Notes under the pieces: model-generated | What the model saw: the letters and a program-made list of their open reading frames with translations, nothing else | Database searches by the model: none | Told to the model about the DNA's origin: nothing | Translations under genes and position numbers: made by a program | Part shown: piece by piece, positions 54,924-64,000 of the stretch | How the letters are laid out: each line of letters begins with the position of its first letter | Position numbering within the stretch: the stretch's first letter is position 1 | Source: Saccharum officinarum | Lineage: Eukaryota > Streptophyta > Magnoliopsida > Poales > Poaceae | Length of the DNA stretch: 64,000 nucleotides | Direction of reading: 5' to 3' | NCBI GenBank assembly: GCA_020631735.1 | Contig: CM036221.1 | Location: 15,295,381-15,359,380, forward strand

Positions 54924-57389
54924 CTATGGATCTGATGGGGGGACAGACGGAGTCGTGTCGGGTGCCGAGGTGCGCGGAGTAATCATGAAGTGTAGAGAAT
55001 CGCCCTCGGAATCTGAGCTATCTGGCTGACCCTCTGAAGAAGCATGTGGCTGTGTAACTGTCTGGGTCTGAACGGCAGGCACAGGTACTGTCGTAGTAGC
55101 AATAATAGGATCCGTCTGAGTGACCTGAGCCTGTAGCGAGCCAATAGCTGGAGGATCTGTGGAGACAACTGACGAAGGTAGAGTCTCTGTAGTACCAGTC
55201 CCTGTCACTGGAGGAATAGCTGCCTCTGAAGCTGACAACCCGGAGGAAGTAGCAAATGTAGTGTGCGAGGGCGTCGGCTGACCAGTCAACTCGCTGTAGG
55301 TAGCACTGAAATCACCGAAAGGTGTGCCTGTCAGGAGGTGAGGGCGAGGCTGGTCTGATGGTGTAAACCCCGTGTGAATAGGCGTGAAGCTCGGGGACTG
55401 GAAAGACTGGGGAACCTGCTGCTATGGAGATGTGAACTGGAAACCCGGCTGTCCCTGACTCGATGGATCAGTAGATGGTAAAGCAGAAGTCAGGACGGAA
55501 GCAGGCGGAGGAACCCCAACAGTGACTAGGTGGCGCAGGAGGTCCAAGTACTGCTGCTGACTAGCTGCAGTCTGTCGCTGAATCTCGAACTGCTGTCGCT
55601 GCATTTGGACCTGCTGCCTCTGGATCTCAAGCTGCTGACGCTGAAACTCGTCCTGACGAGCCTGAATCTGTGCAAGTGCTGCAGCTGTGTCCTGAGCCTG
55701 TCGCTGTATCTGCTGTTGCTGCTGCTCCTGTGCCTGGGTCAACCTCTCAAGTATTGCCACCATGGCTGGGTCTGTGCAGGAGGCTGAACCAGAGCCACCG
55801 GCCTCGTGGTCGTGAGACCGAGGAGACCGGTACCTGGGGATGGGCTGGTAGTCCTCATCAGTGCTGTCAGATGTCCCATCCTCAGGAAGATCAGCAGGCT
55901 GAGCGTCAAGATCTGCAAGCTCTGCCTCTGCAAGCTCATCAACTGTGGCGTCCTGCTCAGCTGCTGTCTCAGGAACCTCAGGTCGCACACGCTGTCCTGG
56001 CGCTGGGGCCTGATCTTTGGTAACTGAAGCCCAAAGCTGACGGATATCATACTCAGGGAAAGCAGTAGTAGTATCTGATATCTCAGCTCGGATCTCTGCT
56101 GGTAACTGGATGGATGATCTAATAATGAAGCAGATCCAGTGTGCATAGGGCAGCTGACGATTACCCTTGAAGCCCTCAGCTATGGTGTCCTCCATCTCAC
56201 TAAGTATGAGATCCCAAATATCAAACTGTGTCTGTGAGAGGAGGTGGTGAACAACCCATAGCTGCATCCGAGTCAGTCCCTCTCTATAGCCAAGTCTAGG
56301 AAGTAGAGTGCGTCTGACTATGGCATCCAAAACTCTGGCAAGAGGTGTCAAACTAGCAGGCGTGCGACGAGACCCTTCGCCAAAAGGCTCACGGAAGCAG
56401 GGTCGAACCAAGTCTGTAGGTGGCACTGTCCCGTCGTGAGGGCGTCTCGGTGGAGGAGTCTGACCATAACACAGCTGATGTATCTTTGTGTCAGAAACTG
56501 GGAGTCTGAGAATCTCCCGCACTCTGGTGCTGTATAGGCGGTGATCGCGGCCTCGGAATGCAAAGTGAATGAAATCATGGGCAGGATCAATCCATAGTGA
56601 AGCATAAAACTCTCTGACCCATGTGCCGCAGTATGCACCTGTCCGTCCAAGAAGATCTGACAAGCCTGGCAGAAAGGACAGATGCGGACGTAGCTGCTCT
56701 CCCACAACCTCAACTAGTGACTCAAGTCGACAGACCCTCTGTGGTCGGAAAGCAATACCGCTGTCAACTAGAGCCCTGTAGAAATCCTCCTGAAGTGGGG
56801 TATAGAATCCTTCTGAAGCTCTGGGATCCCTCACAGGTGGAAACCACCGACTGACCTCCACGAACCTCAACCCCTGCACCTAACGTGCTGTAGCACCCCT
56901 CAAGTCAAAGTGCTCGACCGGGGGTGAACCTCTAGCTCTGGGAGGAGGACGTGCTCCACGACGCTGGCCCTCTGGCCTAGGAGACACCTGAGTACGTGCG
57001 CGTGTGGAGCGGCGACGTGGTGGAGACTGAGTTGGCTGCTCCTCTGTGTCCTCTGTAGCCTCTGGAGCCTCTGGAGCCTCTGTGGGTGGATCAACTGACA
57101 TATCCTCTGCAGCTCTAGTATCCTCAGTGCCCTCAGTGGCCTCTGTGCCGAGCTGTCGACCTTCAAGATGAAAGCGACGCTCGCCTATGCGTATGCCACT
57201 GCTCCTGCCACCTCTCTCTGCCTGCTCTGCCGCATCTGCCACGGCCTGAGCAATCTCTGCCTCTGTGAGTGTCTTCTTCTTCTTTCTGGCCAAGATCTTG
57301 ACACGCTTCCCACGTGCAATCTCAGACCGACGAGGAGGACTGTCGTCCCCGTCACCAGGAGCACCACCAGCGTTCTTGCAACGCACCAT
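54924..57389 (-). pseudogene. Extra sense-strand ORF of the SIRE-type copia (env-position ORF), two TAG stops
   Basis: A single frame from ATG 57389 (MVRCKNAGGAPG) to the stop at 54924 has 821 codons, broken only by TAG at 56880-56882 and 55422-55424. The N-terminal 160 residues are basic, then acidic and Pro-rich. The middle (about 170-420) is a folded-looking domain: LRFVEVSRWFPPVRDP, WVREFYASLWIDP, RVREILRLPVSD, RMQLWVVHHLL. It resembles the plant-transposon domain often annotated at this site. A Gln-rich coiled coil (repeats of QRQQ) and a Ser/Thr/Pro-rich tail follow. SIRE elements carry an env-like ORF here. I see no signal peptide or membrane segment, so an envelope role is not supported. 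Confidence 0.72.
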
Positions 57390-58250
57390 GCTGAACAAAC
57401 TGACTGAAAACCTCTGCAAGATGATGAACTGTCACTCAAGAGGCTTGGCCTCAATCCGTATCCGCAGGCTTAGCCTCGGATTCAGCAAACTGATCTCACC
57501 CGACACACGACAGACTCGCTGCAAAGACAGAATAGAGAGATCTACTATAAACACATATATAACTAAAAGGTATGAATCCTAGAGATAGCAAGCATATGAG
57601 ATACGATATGAATCGAAACGTGAAGCTACCTCGGATCGTCGAGATGACTGACAGGGTGAGGTGACCTAGATTGCGAGATTCCCGAAATCGCCGAACGAGT
57701 TCTGATTTGCCGAAACAAGGTATAATTAGGATTGAAAAGAAACAGTTACGGCAAACCCTAGCAAGGAGGTTAAGGTGACGCGAAACAACCTCGCGAAGAA
57801 GACGACGCGCGACGAATCTCGTCGACGAACGATCGTCCGACAAACCCTAGGGTTAGGGCAAATCGACGAAAATCGATCGGAGGCGAGGATGAGTCGTTCT
57901 TCGGTCGGAGGAGAAGCTGGCTTGCAGGAACCCGTCTCACCGGCGGTGGTGGCGCGTTGGCTGCGGCGGCGCGGCGCGAGGGTGGTGGCGGCGCGACTGC
58001 GAGCGAAGATGGCGCGGGCGGACGCGTGCGGGCGGCTGGCGCGCGCGCGAGCGAGGCTGGGCGAGGAAGACGGCGCAGGTGGCGGCGGCTCACCGGCAGC
58101 GGGCGGTGCGGTGGTTCACCGGCGGCAGAGGGTGCGGCGAAGGCGCGGTGAAAGCGCAAGAGCGGCGGCGGCGCGAAGAGCTCGGGCGAATTTAGAACGT
58201 ACGGCCGAAAACGAACCGTTTTATGAAGGGTTAGATCCGCTCGACGCGTG
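57390..58250 (-). other. Leader of the copia extra ORF
   Basis: GC-rich and without a credible ORF. A GT-AG intron is possible at 57519-57629 (CGAG|GTAGCTTC and TTTGCAG|CGAG, minus strand). A minus-strand TATA-like CATAAAAC lies at 58218-58225, overlapping AACGGTTCGTTTT-type sequence (58208-58220) that is identical to the LTR box. Confidence 0.5.
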
Positions 58251-58593
58251 ATGACCGGACGCGGTGGTCGATATGACCGGACGCGGTGGTGCAGCGTCCG
58301 GTCACACTCCAGTAAGCTTCTGGAGTGACCTGACGCGTCCGGTGCGGACTGACCGGACGCGGTCAGAGTTTGGTCGTTGGGAGTTCGGGAATTTATCGCG
58401 AATGACCGGACGCAGTGGTGGTAACCGGGACCGGACGCGGTGGTCAACAGAGGCGCGTCCGGTGCAGCGTCCGATCACTAGATCTAGAGTTGGTCTTCTG
58501 GATGACCGGACGCGCTGCTGGACGCCGGGACCGGACGCGGTGGTGAAGCATCACTACGTCCGGTGCAGCGTCCGGTGCAGCGTCCGGTGACTG
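58251..58593 (-). promoter_or_regulatory. Second ACCGGACGCG motif array, inside the copia element
   Basis: More than a dozen GACCGGACGCGG/GCGTCCGGT copies lie between pol and the extra ORF, directly upstream of the TATA-like box. This is the same order as in the LTR. It is a candidate internal promoter for the extra ORF. Confidence 0.65.
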
Positions 58594-59084
58594 TTCTTCG
58601 CCCTTCTTTGTTCCGAACTACGACGCGACTTCTCCCAATCAGGTTTCAATCCAAAGAGATACAAATAAACACCAATTGGAACACGATATGAGAGACCTCA
58701 CTCAAACCCTCAAATTTTTCAAAATAGATTGCCTTCGGCTAGTATTATTTTTAAGAAAATAGGCAATAAACACCCAAGGAGCAACGTATGGCCACGCAAT
58801 AGAGTTTTTGAACCTTTAGGAGCGTCAAAATGCTCTCTCTATCCATGGACGAACACAGAGGTTGCTCAAAGCTTAACCGAAAAGAAACGACAAGGACAAC
58901 AACCATGCATATGCAATGCAATACATGAAGGTAAAACTAGAATGCTTGTCAAGTTTGATCCACGGTTAGGCTTTTTCACTCCTCCAAAGAAGGGTTATCG
59001 TAACCGTGTTAGCCAAGCCCTAAAAACAATGCGATAAAATAAACATGGCATATTATACAATGCAATGCAAGGGACAACACACGC
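58594..59084. other. Copia region just after pol
   Basis: No ORF of note and no repeat recognised. Confidence 0.5.
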
Positions 59085-62000
59085 TCATTTTTTAAAGTTA
59101 CTAGAATCAAGCACATTGAGTTCACTTCTTAACCTACAAAAGGTTGCCTCATCCAAAGGTTTAGTGAAGATATCCGCTAATTGATTTTCACTTCTTACAC
59201 CTTCTAGTGATATGTCATTTTTAGCAACGTGATCTCTTAGAAAGTGATGGCGGATATCAATGTGCTTGGTGCGAGAGTGTTGAACCGGATTGTTAGCAAT
59301 TTTAACGGCACTTTCATTATCACATAAAAGTGGCACCTTTTCAAGAACAATTCCATAGTCTAGGAGGGTTTGTTTCATATATAATATTTGTGCACAACAA
59401 GCCCCCGCGGCAATGTATTCCGCCTCGGCAGTGGACAAAGCCACACTATTTTGCTTTTTAGATGACCAAGATACTAAGGATCTTCTAAGCAAATGGCACC
59501 CTCCGGATGTGCTTTTTCTATCAATTTTGCAACCGGCATAGTCCGAATCGGAATAGCCAACTAGTTGGAATCTAGCTCCTTTGGGATACCAAAGACCAAT
59601 GCTTGGGGTGAGCTTAAGATATCTTAGGATTCTTTTTACGGCACTTAGGTGAGGTTCTTTAGGGCACGCTTGAAAGCGGGCACACATGCACACACTAAAC
59701 ATGATATCGGGCCTAGATGCGGTAAGGTATAACAAGCTACCAATCATAGAACGGTAGAGAGTTTGATCAACCGGTTTACCTCCCTCATCTAGGTCGAGAT
59801 GTCCATTTGATGGCATTGGAGTCTTGATTGGTTTGCATTCTTCCATCTTGAATCTTTTGAGAAGATCCTTGGTATACTTTTCTTGAGAGATGAAAATCCC
59901 TTCTCTCATTTGCTTTACTTGAAATCCAAGGAAGAATGTGAGCTCACCAATCATTGACATCTCGAATTCCTTTGACATCAATTCACCAAATTCCTTGCAA
60001 TAATCTTCATTTGTTGATCCGAAGATGATATCATCAACATATACTTGACAAATGAATATCTCCCCATTAAACTTCTTGGTGAATAGTGTGGTGTCGACCT
60101 TCCCAATGGTGAAGCCCTTCTCAATGAGGAAGTCCCGGAGGCGTTCATACCACGCTCTAGGGGCTTGCTTGAGCCCATATAACGCCTTGGACAACCTATA
60201 AACATGATTAGGATATCTAGGGTCTTCAAACCCGGGAGGTTGATTAACATAGACTAGTTCATTTATAAAGCCATTTAAGAATGCACTTTTCACATCCATT
60301 TGATAAAGTTTCATATCATGATGTGATGCATATGCAAGGAGGATACGAATGGCTTCAAGTCTTGCAACGGGTGCAAAGGTCTCTCCAAAATCAAGACCTT
60401 CAACTTGAGAGAACCCCTTTGCAACTAGTCTTGCCTTGTTCCTCACCACTATGCCTTGGTCATCTTGCTTGTTTCGGAACACCCACTTGGTTCCAATGAC
60501 TCTTGCACCTTTGGGATGCTCTTCAAGTGTCCATACTTGATTGCGGGTGAAGTTGTTCAATTCTTCATGCATTGCAATCACCCAATCCGGATCTTGAAGA
60601 GCTTCTTCTACATTTTTAGGTTCAACGCAAGAGACAAAAGAGTGATGTTCAACAAAAGAAGCTAGCTTTTGGGATCGAGTCATTACTCCCTTTGTAGGAC
60701 TCCCTATGATGAGATCTTGTGGATGTGCTTGAAGTAGTGGTGAGCTTCTTCTATCAACCACTTGAGGAGGTGGATGGGGAGCATCAACATCTTGAGTTTG
60801 TGCCTCGGCTTGTTCATGAGAGACATAAGTGTCTTCATTTTCAACTCTCTCATTCTTGTCATCATCTTGAGGCACACGTGATGAAGATGGTGGATCAACA
60901 ATTTGTACATCGTCATCATCATCTTTTGGCTTGATGTCTCCCACCGGCATGTTCTTCATGGCCTCCCTCAAGGGTTCATCACCTACATCATCACAATTCT
61001 CAATTGCTCCTTGGGAGCCGTTAGATTCATCAAATTCCACATCATATGTTTCTTCAACCAAACCGGTGGCATGGTTAAATACTCTATATGCTTTGGACTT
61101 TGATGAGTAACCAACAAGAAAACCAATATCACAACGTCTTTGAAACTTCCCTAGGTGTTGACGCTTCTTGTAGATGTAACATTTGCAATCAAACACCCGG
61201 AAGAAGGAGACGTCCGGCTTCTTCCCATTAAGCAATTCATAGGGGGTCCTGCCAAGAAACTTTTGTAGGAAGAGGCGATTTGAAGCATAGCATGCGGTGT
61301 TGATTGCCTCGGCCCACAACTTCTCCGGAGTGTTGTACTCATCTAGCATTGTTCTTGCAAGGGTGATCAATGTTCGGTTCTTTCTCTCAACTACACCATT
61401 TTGTTAAGGAGTGTAGGTTGAAGAGACCTCATGCTTGATTCCAATTTCATCACAATAAGCTTCAATGTTGGTGTTGTCAAACTCTTTGCCATTGTCACTT
61501 CTAATCTTCTTTATCTTGACTTCAAATTCATTTTGAGCTCTCTTTGCAAACTTCTTGAAGCAATTTGCCACTTCGGATTTGTCATGAAGGAAGAAAGTCC
61601 AAGTATACCTTGAGTAGTCGTCCACTATCACAAGACAATAGAGATTACCACCCAAGCTCTTGTATGTTGTAGGCCCAAACAAATCCATGTGTAGAAGTTC
61701 TAGCACTCTTGAAGTTGACATGAAAGCTTTGGTTGGATGAGTGTTTGCAACTTGTTTGCCCGCTTGACATGCACTACAAGGTTTGTCCTTTTCAAACTTC
61801 ACATCCTTCAATCCTCTCACTAGTTCTTTCTTCAATAGCTTGTTGAGAGTGTTCATTCCAACATGAGCAAGCCTCCTATGCCAAAGCCAACCAAGTGAGG
61901 TCTTGGTGAACAAACATGTCATCAAATTTGCATCTTCGGAGGTGAAGTCAACAAGATAAAGATTGTTGTATCTAAAGCCTTTGAATATCACTTGCTTGTC

Positions 62001-62309
62001 ATCTATTTTTGAAACTTCCACTTCATTTGGTGTGAACAAGCATTGGAAGCCAAGGTCACAAAGTTGCCCAACGGATAACAAGTTGAAACTCAATGAAGCA
62101 ACATAGAGCACATTTGAGAGTAAGTGATCATGTGATATTGCAATCTTGCCTATACCCTTGACTTTGCTCTTTGAATTATCCCCAAATGTAATCTTCTCTT
62201 GACATATTCCATTCTCTTCAATGGTGGTGAACATACGAGGATCACCGGTCATATGTTGAGTGCAACCACTATCAATAACCCAATGAGATCCACCGGTCTT
62301 GTAGTTCAC
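59085..62309 (-). pseudogene. SIRE-type copia pol with one ochre stop
   Basis: Domain order PR, INT, RT, RH marks Ty1/copia. Protease VIDSGCTQHM (DSG codons 62265-62273), then the GAG-pre-integrase zinc region (LWHRRLAHVGM, CSACQAGK), integrase ([23 protein letters not shown]), RT with KSAFLNG and YVDD (60030-60041), and RNase H with [16 protein letters not shown] and CDNESA. TAA at 61404-61406 lies just before the integrase catalytic Glu; a single C-to-T change in CAA explains it. The frame is otherwise constant to the natural stop at 59085. Confidence 0.92.
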
Positions 62310-62323
62310 CTACACACAAGAGA

Positions 62324-64000
62324 TCAAGCTTTTTGTTTAGGGACCCAAACTTGAGAGGGGCCCTTGACTTTATCCACTAGTGACTTGGCAACCCATATTT
62401 TCTTTGGCCTATTCTTGTTTGGGGGACCCAAAAACATGACTTTCATCTTTCCATTTGAATCTTTTCTTAGCATATAGTGAGCATTGAAAGCGAAAGGTCT
62501 AGCGTGCTTGGGCAAGGGTTGTGGTGGTGGAGTTTTGCATTCATGAGCAAAGTGACCTTCTTGACCACACTCAACACATCTCTTTGGCTTGGGCTTTGAC
62601 TTGCTTTGTTGTTGTTGAGCTTTTGCTTTCTTCTCTTGATTTGCCAAGTACCCAATACCACTTCTATCCATCTTCATTACGGTGTTCATGAGGAGCTCAC
62701 TTTGCAAATGTTGGCCTCTTGTGAACTTGCTTAGGCCGGTCTTGAGATGCTCTTTTCTTGCTTGAGCTTTTTGTTCTCTTCAATGAGTGACTCATTTGTT
62801 GGTTGCTTCTCAAGAGCCATCAAACCTTTTAGCTTCTTGTTCTCATTTGCAAGCTTCTCATTCTCACTCTTAATCTTGGCATAATCATCATGGTTGCTTG
62901 ACTCAACCACACTCTTGCCTTTGCTACTAGAACCTTGCTCAATGCTTTCAATGATCAAGTCATCACATGATGTAGCTATATCACACTTAACAACATGGTT
63001 AGTAGCATCATGTGTCTCAAGAGCAAGTTCATTAGCAACCACAAGACTATCATAGTCAATTTTTAATGTGGTGTATTTATCCTTTAGAGAATTATATCTA
63101 GTGATGAGCTCATCATGCTTCTTCTCAAGTTTATCATGTTGATCTTTAAGCTCTTTATTAGAGGTTTTGAGCTCCTTGAGAGTGGAAGACATCACTTCAT
63201 TTTGAACTTTAAGCTCACCACTAGTCTTTTGAATATTTTCAAGCTTGGATGAGAGTGATTCATTTTCATTTTGAAGATCATCATTTTCACTTCTAGTCCT
63301 TCTTATGATTTTAGTGTATTTGTTTAGCAATTTTACAAGTTCATCATAAGAAGGTGAGTCATATTCATCATCACTATCACTATCATCATCATCATCACTA
63401 TCATGGTTTTGTACCTTTCGTTCACCCTTGGCCATAAGGCATAGGTGAGTAGTGGACGATGATGGTGAAGGAGGCGGTGAAGGTGGTGATGAAGATGTTG
63501 GTGAAGATGATGGCCCCATCACAAATGCGGCAACCTTCTCTTTCTCATCATCGCTCTCATCTTCGGAGGACTCACAAGATGATTCAATGTCGGTGAGCCA
63601 ATCACCAACAATGTATGCCTTTCCTCCCTTCTTCTTCTTGTGGAACTCTTTTTTCTTGCCATCCTTCTTCTTGTATGGCTTGTTCTTCTTCTTCTCTTCT
63701 TCTTCATCACTTGAATCATTTTTCTTGCCCTTGTTCTTGTTCTTGTACTTGTCTTTTGGTGGTCTAGGGCATTGATGAGCTAGGTGGCCAAGTTCACCAC
63801 AATTGTAGCAATCCATCTCCGAGATTGGCTTTCTCTTGCTACTTGTGAAGAATTTCTTCTTCTTGCCATCGAACTTGATGCCACTCTTGTTGAGCTTCTT
63901 TAGCATCTTGGTGGTCTTTCTCACCATGAGTGCAAGTGATTCATCATCAACATCACTTTCACTTGAGCTTTCTTGCACCATCATGGCTTGGCCCTTCTTC
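62324..64000 (-). pseudogene. SIRE-type copia gag, 3' part, frameshifted (continues beyond window)
   Basis: Two CCHC knuckles: CYNCGELGHLAHQC and CVECGQEGHFAHEC. Lys-rich and Asp/Ser-rich low-complexity stretches and a long coiled coil lie between them. One G appears lost near 62750, so the second knuckle is in another frame (62707-62324). The gag stop lies 14 bp before the pol frame opens. Confidence 0.88.

Noticed and set aside
54924..57389. Calling the copia extra ORF an envelope gene
   Set aside because: The position fits SIRE env-like ORFs, but no signal peptide, transmembrane segment or fusion-like motif is visible.
57770..58447. 225-codon Pro/Arg-rich minus-strand ORF upstream of the copia extra ORF
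   Set aside because: Its composition follows the GC-rich leader and motif array. It contains no domain and is better read as untranslated leader.

Overview
The window is nuclear DNA of a grass, most likely Andropogoneae (Sorghum, Saccharum, Miscanthus or Zea relatives). The evidence is plant-type GT-AG introns, dense Tourist/Stowaway MITEs, Tat-clade Ty3/gypsy and SIRE-clade Ty1/copia retrotransposons, and a Mutator-like element. There is no prokaryotic gene organisation, no CRISPR array, and I saw no rRNA or tRNA gene.

Layout. 1-3998: probable long LTR of a retrotransposon. 3999-7616: copia-LTR-like repeats, an Au-SINE-like element and unassigned DNA. 7617-11653: the only host-gene island, with a decayed RRM gene (RBP45/47-like) on the minus strand that shares a bidirectional promoter with an apparently intact two-exon F-box/LRR gene (8752-9092 + 11011-11653). 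12000-16900: a run of MITEs. 16920-29573: a complete Tat-clade gypsy element (here Tat-1) on the minus strand with 928/926-bp LTRs and a perfect GTTTC target duplication. 29749-32261: MITEs, two of which form a near-perfect palindrome. 32497-48463: a long-TIR Mutator-like element (9-bp target duplication CAACTAATA), into one arm of which a second Tat-clade gypsy element (Tat-2, 32699-47322, plus strand, target duplication TCTGT) has inserted. 48794-52272: more MITEs, some nested. 52460-64000: two SIRE-type copia elements on the minus strand that share one LTR (52869-54473); the right one runs off the window.

Most striking content. Each Tat element carries a multi-exon gene on the strand opposite to gag-pol, between integrase and the 3' LTR, tail-to-tail with pol and with its own TATA box about 150 bp before the ATG. 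Tat-1 carries a plant-mobile-domain (PMD) protein with a coiled-coil tail. Tat-2 carries a 'putative gypsy type transposon' (PF04195-like) protein, also with a coiled-coil tail. The copia element instead carries a sense-strand extra ORF after pol. Upstream of that ORF is an array of ACCGGACGCG-type motifs, a 13-bp box and a TATA-like box that repeat the layout of its LTR promoter. All three extra genes are now broken by nonsense codons or frameshifts, as are gag and pol of every element. LTR divergence counted by eye is about 2.8% (Tat-1) and 1.8% (Tat-2), so the insertions are young.
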